From NCBI RefSeq assembly GCF_018991925.1, contig NW_024744357.1, forward strand, positions 2,809,409 to 2,873,408: a stretch of 64,000 nucleotides of DNA, written 5' to 3'. This stretch comes from Homarus americanus (lineage: Eukaryota; Arthropoda; Malacostraca; Decapoda; Nephropidae). Positions 21,870 to 32,707 of the stretch are shown in pieces. Below the pieces are notes generated by a model. That model was not told the DNA's origin. It was given only the letters and a program-made list of their open reading frames with translations, and made no database searches. The translations under genes and the position numbers were made by a program. Position 1 is the first letter of the stretch. Each line of letters starts with the position of its first letter.

Positions 21870-23940
21870 TTTCTTCTGCCAATCATTGCCTGGACAATGA
21901 TTTCTACCTTCATTCTTTTCGACGCTGTTTCAGCCGAGTTGGTTTTGTTTTTTGTTTCATCAGACAAAAAAGTGTATTCACTCTAGCATTTTTTCCGTCG
22001 TTTTATTGCAAGAATTTAAAAAAAAATTACAAATCTGAACGCTCCCTGTCACAACCTCTTAATTTTTTTTTTTTACTGTATCTATCTTTCCTTGGGTTCC
22101 ACAGGCAATGATGAGATCTAATATTGTCTATCATGCATTCTTCGAACAGGCGTGTCCACACAGGAATAGATAGATTGTTGTGAAAAAGTTGAACACTTGG
22201 CTCAATGTAAACAAACATCAGATGTATTTACCAATATCAACATAAAAAATTTACACTTAAGCAATTTACTAAAAATGCGATACTGAATACTTTTATTATT
22301 AAATGTAGTTATTTTACGTGGTTCGATATTTATTTTATATATTTATATAAATATTCTCATTGTCCAGTATACAGATCTTAAAGTAACTTGACCACAGAAA
22401 TTGGCGCCAAGTCAGTCAGGCGGAAACGATACGTCTCGTTTGAGCGAGGGACAGAAAAATTGACAATTCGTGGAAAAAAACGACGGAAACTGGGCAAGTT
22501 GACGGAAAAGTGTTATTGTTATTGTTAGTGTTAGGGAGACAGTAGTGAGGGATGGCAATGCTTGTACACGTCTATGTGAGGGTGTACAGGGTAAAGGATG
22601 TATGTCGTGTAGGATAAAGTGTGCAAGATGAAGGCCGACGGATACAGGAAAAAGTTTACAAAGAAAAGACTTAAATATCCCATGTAGTAACTCAGTGACG
22701 TCAACGCTCTGGCACCTTTCAAGACGTGATAACTATTATCCTCTGGAACGTTTTATGTCGAGTATAAAGTTTAACGTCACAGCTATAATTGTGTCCTCAC
22801 AGAAATGTCAAGACACGAGGCACAGAAACTATCATTATTCCGTTAGTAAGGTAATTGACGTCTCCTGTGTCAGCCACCAGGTTTGACATCACAGTTAAAA
22901 TCACAGTGGAAATTCTCTAGTGAGACGTCAAAGAGCTGTCGACACGGGAGGAAGCAAAAAAGACGATTAAGAAGATTATATTCTTATTTTTAAATGAAAC
23001 AAGTGGAGAGATTCAGATTGTGTTCCTCATTGTCGTCAGTGGGCACGACCTATGTCAGCATAATATACGAATATATTCTAGTGTATAGTGAAGTGAAGGA
23101 AGACTGGTTTATTATCCATGGACGAATTATGGTCATGATATTAGATACATAAGAAAAGGAATATATTACAAAATTAATTGCTAATTTAGGAGAAATATTG
23201 AACTCTCACAGTAGGAAGATCGATGTGTTTGTTACAACTAAACTGCCGCTGTGGTTCAGGCATAATAAAAAGGCTTGGACTGTCATCGTGTAAGGCATGA
23301 ACCTTCTACCTACAAGTAGTACACATATCACTGCTGCTTTCCCTGTCTTCTTGTTATTGTGGTTTACGTGGATCTTATTGGTGTCTTGGTTATGTAAGCG
23401 AATTCTAGTCATATTTGATATGTATGCACGCCTTGGTCAAATTCCACTTTCAGGATGATGTATTTACTTGTGTCAAGGATATGACTATAGGTTCACTCTC
23501 CTCTACGACCTGATAGTTTTAATCGAATTTCTGCTGAGTACCTGAACAAAATCAAATCACATTTGGCTAAAATGTAAGTAATTTAATTTTCATGACGTCT
23601 CGCCTCTTCACCTACACTTTTTCTCGAAATTAGTGGGTTCCGGTCAATAACTTTTAATGGGCTGGATATATTGTCATATATTTATTTATAGGTACATAAT
23701 AACTACAAATATATATGGAGGAATCCTGAATAATCTACTGTAGGTCCAGGAGGCCGGAAAACCTTCCCTTGACAGATTTCAGTTTATTATTACTTTGGTT
23801 ATTACTGTTCGATTTATGCATGCGATGGGGTTTCAATATTTGGTTATTATAAAATAATTCCTTAAAAAAAAACCATGAATATATTTCGATCTTTGTGCAA
23901 ATATATATAAACGGATCTATAAGCCACTTGCGGTATTATT
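21870..23940. other. Unique AT-rich DNA, no gene recognised
   Basis: Contains a perfect 10-bp palindrome TTGGCGCCAA (22401-22410), which resembles an E2F-type site in otherwise AT-rich sequence. The 60-90-codon frames on both strands have no recognisable domains. Confidence 0.45.
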
Positions 23941-23954
23941 TAAAAGCAAGTGAA

Positions 23955-24056
23955 AATCTGTGACGTCACGGTTCCAGCATTTATCTGCGCAGCGTTGGAC
24001 AACGTTAGAGTTGAAGGTGCGCAAGCCAGAGGTTCGCGCATCGCCGCCATTTTCAA
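23955..24056. promoter_or_regulatory. Candidate promoter patch (CRE, NRF1-like, YY1-like)
   Basis: Within AT-rich DNA, a CpG-containing 100-bp patch holds a perfect palindromic CRE TGACGTCA (23961-23968), two TGCGCA-type NRF1-like motifs (near 23986 and 24018), a TTCGCGCA motif near 24033, and GCCGCCATTTT (24043-24053), the reverse of the YY1/initiator-type AAAATGGCGGC. These motifs often cluster at housekeeping promoters. The patch lies about 145 bp upstream of the broken ISXO2-like reading frame and could have driven it, or an unseen transcript on either strand. Confidence 0.45.
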
Positions 24057-24198
24057 TTTTAACTGGTCGACTACAGTTCTCAATTGTGTAACTTCTCATA
24101 TTTATACGTTATTCAACAAGTAAACCGTAACGACGGGGAAACTAAAAAGATATCTCAGGAGTAAGGAATTCTTCTCAAATCAAGATTGTGTTCTCAGT

Positions 24199-24890
24199 GT
24201 GCAAAACCTTTTAAATTATAGAAAATATAGATATTTGCTGTACCGTAACAGCCAGACCACAGACAAGAAAGTGAGGCGGGTTGTAAGGTGGGCTTATCGA
24301 GTTAGTTTATTTGAAAACACTTGGCTAGGTAAGAGCAACGTATCATTTAGTCAAAACTTGCCCTGTTGTAATTGTTTCGTGTGGAAACATTTCTCCCAGT
24401 TCTTATGCAGAACATAGTGTCGAGGTCAGGGCGTCAGAGGCTGTTGTGAACTGGCAGTCGCTTTGTGGTGGTTTGCGAACATTGGTTTCATTACCCAAAA
24501 CTTATTTGTGGTCCTGTTGTTGTTGAAATCGACGAAGCAAAATTTGACAAATCAAAGTACCGTAGTTAACGTGTTGTGAATGGTGTATGGAGGAATGAGG
24601 CGATTAACGCGAAAGTTCACCTGGGCCGTGGACGATCTTTTGTGCCTCCGGGTGGCACAATCCGTACTGACTGTTTGAACGCCGATAATACCCTGAACAA
24701 TGTGGGCTACACTCAATAGTCTAAAATAAACTATAGTGAAAAATTTTGAACTTAGTAAATCCAGTAAATGGTGTTCATACACGGAGTATAGAACGAATGG
24801 TATCAAGAGTTGTGGTTCTACGTTCAGAATTGCTAAGTTAAGGGACCAGAATACTATATTGTACCATTTCCTGCTGCAAATCAAGGGTGT
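24199..24890 (+). pseudogene. Broken ISXO2-like (Merlin/IS1595-type) transposase gene
   Basis: Collinear segments of an ISXO2-like DDE transposase occur in three frames. 24199-24417 reads VRRVVRWAYRVSLFENTWLGKS, like the family's 'wrC....c....S.R.gSwF.ks.l' region. 24413-24460 reads SVEVRASEAVVNWQSLC and then VCEHWF, like '..s..TvvdW.nfCReVCe'. 24516-24563 reads VVVEIDEAKFDKSKYR, the first catalytic aspartate block (EIDEskFgk.KY.rG). After an in-frame TAA at 24567-24569 come RVVNGVW and, at 24645, PPGGTIRTDC, the second aspartate block (.PGTtI.tDcw.aY), followed by NTLNNVGYT. From 24746 another frame reads NLVNPVNGVHTRSIER, the conserved C-terminal 'nFvdP.tGvHT..iE..W' motif. At least three frameshifts and two stops interrupt it. 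It is either a dead Merlin-type transposon or a decayed host gene of this family; no terminal repeats were found. Confidence 0.8.
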
Positions 24891-27158
24891 ATCTTCCACT
24901 ACAGTAGTAATAACAGGTATGACGCCATTTTTCATTAAAACGGTTAGGTTAGGTTTTCTGGTGTAATTAGATGCTTGTCATATGGTAATAGGTTTGTCTG
25001 GTGTACAATCCAAAATTTATCTTGGGCAAATTTTCATTTTCGATTTTTTTTATATATAATATAACCTCGCCTCAGCTATATATCGAATATTTACCGATCT
25101 ACGTTTCTTTATCCCAGGTTGTGGGTGTCGTGATTTGTATGTGTATTATAAAACTGATGAAAATTAACAACGTAAGTCAGGTTTACGAATTAGGTGTTAA
25201 CTTTGTGTTAAATGTAGTTTAACTTATAATGACCATAATACCTGGATTTAAGTTTAATTCATTTGCCTTTAAATTTAGATTAATCCAATGGTTTTAAGCC
25301 ACCATGGTTTTAGTACGTAATGTTAACATGTTTCTATCAGGTATCAAGTTATTATAGTGTTAATTCCGGATGCTAAATTAAAACAATTAAGACCGGATGT
25401 TAACACAGTCTATCCCAGATGTTAGGTTAATCTTGGTATTAATATTGAATTTTAAATTGATATTGGTATAACACCTAATACAGTATTAACGTTGTTGATT
25501 ATGTCGCTTGTAATGTTATTTTGAGCTTAATAACGGATATGAAGTTAATTATATAAAAAAACCCTAAGGTTCCTTCTTGGGTGGAGATGCATATCCCATT
25601 GAAAAGAATATCGAGAACAATAGTAAATAAGCGAAAATACGAAAGATAAAGAATAAACGAAGTACTCAAACAACCAGTGTTATTATAAACCCACATTGTT
25701 TGGACATTATTGTATGGTAAAAGCCTATATGATGAACCTATGTATATAACTTCACTGATGTGGTCAAGGTACTCACAGGGTGTCGTGGCTTCGTACCTGC
25801 AACTTGTGGTTAGGCTGTGTAGGGCAACATAATATCGTGTTGTTAATTACAGGTACTTGAAACTCGTTGGTGGTAGTTACTGTCAAGGGTGTTTTGATGT
25901 TTATTTTTCTTACTATATTTTCATCAGTGAGTTTTAATATGATAATCATTTCTTGTGCAGTTGGTTCGTTTGGTAGATAATAAGCCGCCGAGGTGCGCAC
26001 TATGTGTTCTCCGCGGGAATGCGACAGTGACGTCTCATCCCAGGATGTAAACAGCCAGCCAAATTGACTTACAGTATTTCAAAACACTCCACCGCCGGGG
26101 GCTGGGTGCTCAGTGTATGCTTATGAACCGTTCGGGATGGCGCCTCCTCCCCCCATCACAAACAAATCGTAAAATTACACCATCTCATAGCAAGTTCTTT
26201 CTGTTTAATATACCGGGGTCCTTGACCAGGAAGTTAGTTAGGTTGGTGAAGTTTTTTAACAATGCTTCTGCCGTTTGTTTTTCTTGTCACTTAAGGTTAG
26301 GTTAGGTTTAATTTAGAAATAACCACTTTTTAACACTTTTGCACAAATTAAGGCAGTGTCCCCAATAAAACAGTGAAATTGCTGCGATTTTATAATCGTT
26401 TTCTATGAAAAATCTGCGGTGGGTCAGTCGTCAATAATTACCGAATATATACTTGTGTAACGTAAGTTAGTTATAGGTGCCTGTCAACCAGAGATCATTT
26501 ACGGTAGATATGAAGTGTTTCGATAAGGGATGAAGAGCCTGATTGACGTCAATTACCCGAGTAAAATTGTTTACATTTTTCAAGTGATGTGGCAGGCATG
26601 AAAATATTGAATTATAATTGTCTCACTAATTTGTTGGTGAAGGAAAGCCTTACATAGATTATAAAGAGTAATTTTACTTAGCTTGGAGTACTGTCGTGAG
26701 ATTGTTGAATATATCCCTGATTGATTATTCTCTCTCAAAAGTCACTTGCAGCAGTTTGATATTCCATGGAAATTAAAGCAGAGAGAATCCCTTTCAACTA
26801 GGGAGTTCAATTCCAACTCAGATACGCGGAGACAAGTTGTAATAGGATAGAGGCCTGAAGGGGCTTCACCGTTCGATTCACTTGATGAGAGTTAAGTACA
26901 ATCTTATAGTCCCTCCCTTAAACACTCATCCTCTGTACTTCCCATTTTCTATAGGTAGAAATATAGGCCCACGGGAGACAAACTTAAAGATGACACCCAT
27001 TTCCTCATATAAATTATTCAGTAACCATTGAGAGCTGAATATTTTTCTTTTTGTTGCGAAAGACCGAGTCCAATCAGTTTCTTATACTTTATTTATGACA
27101 CTGGAAGAGCCCCAGACAGACAGCCGGAAAACATAGTGTAATTTTCGCTTTTATACAG

Positions 27159-27163
<5 letters not shown>
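24891..27163. other. Unique AT-rich DNA, no gene confirmed
   Basis: Short GGTTAGGTTAGGTTT motifs occur near 24,942 and 26,284. A GC-richer patch at 25,980-26,150 contains GTGACGTC and CCGCGG. On the minus strand it is open through a ~75-codon frame (25,773-26,000) whose open reading continues upstream, but I recognise no family. No other structure is seen. Confidence 0.4.

Positions 27164-27226
<63 letters not shown>
27164..27226. repeat. (AT)n microsatellite
   Basis: A pure AT run of 63 bp. Confidence 0.95.
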
Positions 27227-27228
<2 letters not shown>

Positions 27229-27459
27229 ATAATACAGTACTATTAAAATAACATTAAAGATGATTAGACAAGCATTTGTATTAATTTTATTTATCCTACG
27301 TTATATTGTAGAAGGGAAGCTGTTGTACTCTCAGTAAACAGGACGTATTTGGTACAAGAAGTAATTTACACACTATATTTCACCTCACAGTCCATTAATA
27401 GCTAAGGCGCCGCAAGCGCTGTCACGTTAATGTTCAGTATGTTCTCTTAACATTTTTAG
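27227..27459. other. Unique DNA upstream of candidate exon
   Basis: AT-rich, then GC-richer from about 27,408 (GGCGCCGCAAGCGC). This may be a promoter-proximal segment if the exon at 27,460-27,517 is real. No TATA box is obvious. Confidence 0.35.
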
Positions 27460-27517
27460 GGACCACAACTCGCGCCGATTTATTATTATAAGTTGTGTGT
27501 CGACGATGGCGTTCACA
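27460..27517 (+). CDS. Candidate short exon with start codon and GTAAGT donor (unconfirmed)
   Basis: ATG GCG TTC ACA (27506-27517) in the context CGACGATGG is followed immediately by GTAAGTAG, a consensus 5' splice site. The nearest upstream in-frame stop is TAA at 27428-27430 with no intervening ATG, so this ATG would be the first in its frame. The segment begins after CTTAACATTTTTAG, an acceptor-like sequence at 27,459, so it could be the second exon of a longer 5' UTR or the end of a first exon. Only four residues (MAFT) would be encoded here; several conserved small membrane proteins begin this way, but four residues cannot identify a gene. No following coding exon was found in the window. 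Confidence 0.3.
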
Positions 27518-28753
27518 GTAAGTAGAGAATCCTTCTTGCTTGTGTTGTTCACCTACCGTACTGTTTTATATAAGGTTCTGGTTTCACGATAAATTATATC
27601 TAATTCAATAATTTTTATTCGAGACATTTTTTATCGTGTTGTTTTTGTCTTCATAATTTCGAATTGATTTTCATATCTTCCCAAATTTGTGACACACACC
27701 GCTCCTGCTAGCATATACAGTATATCTGATTGTGTTTCTCAGTTAATGTGGAAAAGTTTGAATTCTTATGGTGACTTACAAAATTAGAAATACTGATTTT
27801 AATTGCCTCTTAAATGTAAGCATTGGCTAAATAACATTCAGTTTAAGGTGGAGTTATTTGACGACATGATACATGGACTTTGTACTGCACTAGTGTGGAT
27901 AACCAATTTTTCAATACTGAATAAACCAATAAATAACGAATCATAAATTACACGTTATTATTATACTATCAAGTTATCATTCACTGGGAGTCTCTTTGAT
28001 GACCTGAACGGACACAAATTATTCGCATAATTACCGTATTAATGATCTATATTTAGCTGAGTCATAATAGCTACAGTAATTAGTGACGTTCCTAGATTAT
28101 GTTATTTACTTCATAAGGACGTTGAGCTCTGCTGTGCTCTCCCGGGGCTTAAGGAAGAGTTATGGTGCTTAATGGGTAATGTTTATGCCTAATACCTTTA
28201 GTTATTGTATTTAATGGGTAGAGTTGTTATGCTTTAGGATGACGGTGCTGTGTTAAAGGGATAAAGTTGTTGTACCCGAAGCCTGAACATCGTGGTGCTG
28301 GGTTAAAGCTGTCGTATTGGGAGACTGAAGTTATCGTATTACAGTGCGTTCTGTTATGGTCGGCCACGTCGTGCTGGCTGACGTCATTGAGGCCCAACTA
28401 ATTATAGCTATCATTCCATTAACGTCGGACATAGTTAGATGAGCTAATTCTGGTGAAGTCAATTATCATACACCTGGGAGGGGGGGGGGGGGTTAAACCA
28501 GTCCCTTACAGGTTTTGTTATAGTCCTACAATAACCTGTGGTGAGGGAATGACCTCTACCTCAACATGTATCGCTAAAAGTCGATTAACACGAGCAGCTT
28601 CTTGTTTAGTCTTGCATATCTCGATGTAAACGACTGTACATTTGAGACCACTGGCTTTGTGTGGTGTTAATTCTTAATAACAGATTCTTATTAGAGGCGA
28701 TAACAGCTGGCCTCATGGAGTACCGGCTCAGATGGCTCTCCTACGCTGCTGAA
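27518..28753. other. Unique AT-rich DNA, no gene recognised
   Basis: Includes a G13 run at 28480-28492. Otherwise no feature; it would be intronic if the candidate exon upstream is real. Confidence 0.45.
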
Positions 28754-29169
28754 GGTGGCGTCACACGGACACTTGTACCGTGTAGGCAGACGCCCATGTT
28801 CGCTCACTATCATTTAATTTTATAGTTCCACAATGAAAATACAAAACAATCGCATGAAAATTTAAATTATATATATACAGGAAGGAAATATATTCTTAAA
28901 ATAGAACAAAACTAGTGTTAACCGGGGATATTTCTATTAGTATAATCTGCTTCTGCACTCCTTGCTAGTCAGGAACACGTCTGCATATATTTCTTCTCTC
29001 GTTTATACTTAACACAACACAAAGCAAGAGTTGTAAGATCTAACATTTTACCGTCAATGTTTTCCAAGGCATCCATCCATCTTGTTACTGGTTTAGTTTG
29101 GTTCTGGTTGCTCCAATGTGGTTCCAGCGGCATTAGTACTCCCGTCGTGTGAGCCCGTGTGACACAGCC
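28754..29169. mobile_element. Possible non-autonomous DNA transposon with short terminal inverted repeats
   Basis: Left end GGTGGCGTCACACGGAC (28754-28770) and right end GCCCGTGTGACACAGCC (29153-29169) match as inverted repeats at 13 of 17 positions, including an uninterrupted GTCACACGG. The 416-bp interior is AT-rich without coding capacity. Termini of this type (GGC..GTCACACGG) are seen in some hAT or PIF/Harbinger-like miniature elements. No target-site duplication is visible, so this could be chance. Confidence 0.35.
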
Positions 29170-30140
29170 TTAACACCGGCACGTCTGATGGTCTTGAAGG
29201 TGATGATGAAACTATATCTCATTTTCTGGATGATGAATGACTACAGGTCGAGATTCTGGAGTGTGTCTTTATGTGGGTGACTTTTCATTCCTGGCAGCAA
29301 TATTGTTGTTCAGCGATGGACATCTTACGTGGTGTCTGTATCTTTGTCAAGGAGAGGATGCCACACTTGACTGGCAGACTATTACAGTATATATAATGAT
29401 GTATGGTACTTTACGACGACCTATGTCACTTTATACATTTAAGTGAGACAGGTGTAGGTATTGTAAAGCTGAAGCTGTGTGAAGGTTCATTGGTGAGTGT
29501 TAGGTATGGTAATCAAGTCTAATACTAAACTTATGGTGTTGTAAATTATTCATGTTTATGAAACAAAGTTAATAGTGAAGAGTCTGGAGACCTTCTTGGT
29601 ACGGTGATGAAGAGGAGTTAACGCTGATGGAAAAACACATGGAGAAGTAATAACACTGGCTGACACAGAGGGAGAATTACAATACCAGGAATTTATAGAA
29701 TGTAAAAAATGAGACACTTTGGCAGTACAATTAGGAATGTGGGGATTATGTTAAAGATATTTATGAATAAATCTAAGGCTGGGAGGGCCTGGGGAAGGTA
29801 AGGACTGGGAAGAATGAATCAAATTAAAAGATGTGGTCCCCGGAAAGATACACCACCAGGGAGGATTGACAAAGACACTCCGAAAATATCCGAAGTGGAA
29901 GCCCCATGATGACCGCCAGCCTTCAGACTTGAGGATGGCACATTGATTAATTGACTGAGCCTCTGGGTTTGAGCGCATTGATAGAGCAGTGATGTGATGG
30001 TAAAGGTTACGTGTTAGAGTTGTGTCAGGTCGTCTACCACACTTTTAATGGGACATATTTATTGATTATATGTATGATAGTATGATTTTTTCTGGTTACC
30101 TCACGTGTATTATAATCTAATGGAATTTGCCACTATCTGC
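29170..30140. other. Unique DNA, no gene recognised
   Basis: Short frames (29237-29446 + and 29751-29978 -) without recognisable domains. Confidence 0.5.
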
Positions 30141-32707
30141 CAGTGTAAGATAGTAGAGTCAGTCAGTGTAAGATAGTAGTACAGTCAGTGTAAGATAGTA
30201 GTACAGTCAGTGTAAGATAGCAGTACAGTCAGTGTAAGATAGTGGCAGTACAGTCAGTGTAAGATGGCAGTACAGTCAGTGTAAGATAGTAGAGTCAGTC
30301 AGTGTAAGATAGCAGTACAGTCAGTGTAAGATAGTAGAGTCAGTTAGTGTAAGATAGCAGTACAGTCAGTGTAAGATAGTGAGTCAGTTAAGATAGCAGT
30401 ACAGTCAGTGTAAGATAGTAAGTCAGTTATGAAGATGCAGTACAGTCGTGTAAGATAGGAGTCAGTTAGTGTAAGATAGCAGTACAGTCAGTGTAAGACA
30501 GTAGAGTCAGTTAGTGTAAGATAGCAGTACAGTCAGTGTAAGATAGTAGAGTCAGTTTTTAAGATAGCAGTACAGTCAGTGTAAGACAGTAAGTCAATCA
30601 GTGTAAGACAGTAGAGTCAGTCAGTGTAAGATAGTAGTACAGTCAGTGTAAGATAGTAGAGTCAGTCAGTGTAAGATAGCAGTACAGTCAGTGTAAGACA
30701 GTAGGAGTCAGTCAGTGTAAGATAGCAGTACAGTCAGTGTAAGACAGTAGAGTCAATCAGTGTAAGACAGTAGAGTCAGTCAGTGTAATATAGTAGTACA
30801 GTCAGTGTAAGATAGTAGAGTCAGTTAGTGTAAGATAGCAGTACAGTCAGTGTAAGACAGTAGAGTCAGTTAATATAGCAGTACAGTCAGTGTAAGATAG
30901 TAGAGTCAGTCAGTGTAGATAGCAGTACAGTCAGTGTAAGATAGTAGAGTCAATCAGTGTAGACGTAGGCAGTTAGTGATAGCAGTACAGTCAGTGTAAG
31001 ATAGTGAGTCAGTTAGTGTGATGCGTACAGTCAGTGTAAGACAGTAGAGTCAATCAGTGTAGATAGCAGTACAGTCAGTGTAAGACAGTAGGTCAGTCAG
31101 TGTAAGATAGCAGTACAGTCAGTGTAATAGTACAGTCAGTGTAAGATAGTAGAGTCAGTCGGTGTAAGATAGCAGTACAGTCAGTGTAAGACAGTAGAGT
31201 CAATCAGTGTAAGATAGCAGTACAGTCAGTGTGGTGAATCGAATGTCAGTCAGTTAAGACGTAGGTCAATCAGTGTAAGATAGCAGTACAGTCAGTGTAA
31301 GACAGTAGAGTCAGTCAGTGTAAGATAGCAGTACAGTCAGTGTAAGATAGTAGAGTCAGTCAGTGTAAGATAGCAGTACAGTCAGTGTAAGATAGCAGTA
31401 CAGTCAGTGTAAGATAGTAGGGGTCAGTCAGTGTAAGATGAGTACAGTCAGTGTAAATAGTAGAGTCAGTTAGTTTGATAGCACAGTCAGTGTAAGACAG
31501 TAGAGTCAATCAGTGTAAGATAGCAGTACAGTCAGTGTAAGATAGCAGTACAGTCAGTGTAAAGATAGTAGAGGTCAGTCAGTGTGAATAGCAGTACAGT
31601 CAGTGTAAGACAGTAGAGAGTCAATCAGTGTAATGGCAGTACAGTCAGTGTAAGACAGTAGAGTCAATCAGTGTAAATGGCAGTACAGTCAGTGTAAGAT
31701 AGCAGTACAGTCAGTGTAAGATAGTAGAGGTCAGTCAGTGTAAGATAGCAGTACAGTCAGTGTAAGACAGTAGAGTCAGTCAGTGTAAGATAGCAGTACA
31801 GTCAGTGTAAGATAGTAGAGTCAGTTGGTGTAAGATAGCAGTACAGTCAGTGTAAGACAGTAGGAGTCAATCAGTGTAAGATAGCAGTACAGTCAGTGTA
31901 AGACAGTAGAGTCAATCAGTGTAAGATAGCAGTACAGTCAGTGTAAGATGAGTACAGTCGTGTAAGATAGTAGTCGTGTGATGTACGTCTGTAGAGTGGG
32001 TCAGTCAGTGTAAGATAGCAGTACAGTCAGTGTAAGATAGTAGAGTCAGTCAGTGTAAGATAGCAGTACAGTCGGTGTAAGACAGTAAGTCAGTCAGTGT
32101 AAGATAGCAGTACAGTCAGTGTAAGATAGTAGAGTCAGTTAGTGTAGATAGCAGTACAGTCAGTGTAAGACAGTAGAGTCAGTTAGTGTAAGATAGCAGT
32201 ACAGTCAGTGTAAGATAGTAGAGTCAGTCAGTGTAAGATAGCAGTACAGTCAGTGTAAGACAGTAGAGTCAGTCGTGTAAATGAGTACAGTCAGTTAGAT
32301 AGTAGTCTTGTAAGATAGCAGTACGTCAGTGTAAGACAGTAGGTCAGTTGTGTAAGATAGCAGTACAGTCAGTGTAAGATAGTAGAGTCAGTCAGTGTAG
32401 ATGATTGCAGTCAGTGTAAGACAGTGAGTCAGTCAGTGTAATGTAGTACAGTCAGTGTAAGATAGTAGAGTCAGTTAGTGTAAGATAGCAGTACAGTCAG
32501 TTAAGACAGTGAGAGTTAGTGTAAGATAGCAGTCAGTCAGTGTAAGATAGTGGAGTCAGTCAGTGTAAGGTAGCAGTACAATCAGTGTAAGATAGTAGAG
32601 TCAGTCAGTGTAAGATAGCAGTACAGTCAGTGTAAGACAGTAGAGTCAGTCAGTGTAAGATAGTAGAGTCAGTCAGTGTAAGGTAGCAGTACAGTCAGTG
32701 TAAGACA
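30141..32707. repeat. 22/23-bp satellite in ~45-bp dimers, about 2.6 kb
   Basis: Two related monomers alternate: one with GTACAGTCAGTGTAAGATAG and one with GTAGAGTCAGTCAGTGTAAG. Together they form a dimer of about 45 bp. Single-base variants GATAG/GACAG and GTCAGTCAG/GTCAATCAG/GTCAGTTAG distinguish copies. Numerous truncated monomers (for example around 30,420, 30,960, 31,960 and 32,280) break the register. No long open frame exists because the unit contains TAA and TAG. Confidence 0.95.

Noticed and set aside
22401..22410. E2F-type palindrome TTGGCGCCAA as a promoter
   Set aside because: A single isolated site with no supporting motifs, CpG rise or downstream exon. Kept only as a note.
25773..26040. 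Minus-strand gene start near a GTGACGTC motif
   Set aside because: The frame has no ATG in good context and no recognisable domain. Insufficient evidence.
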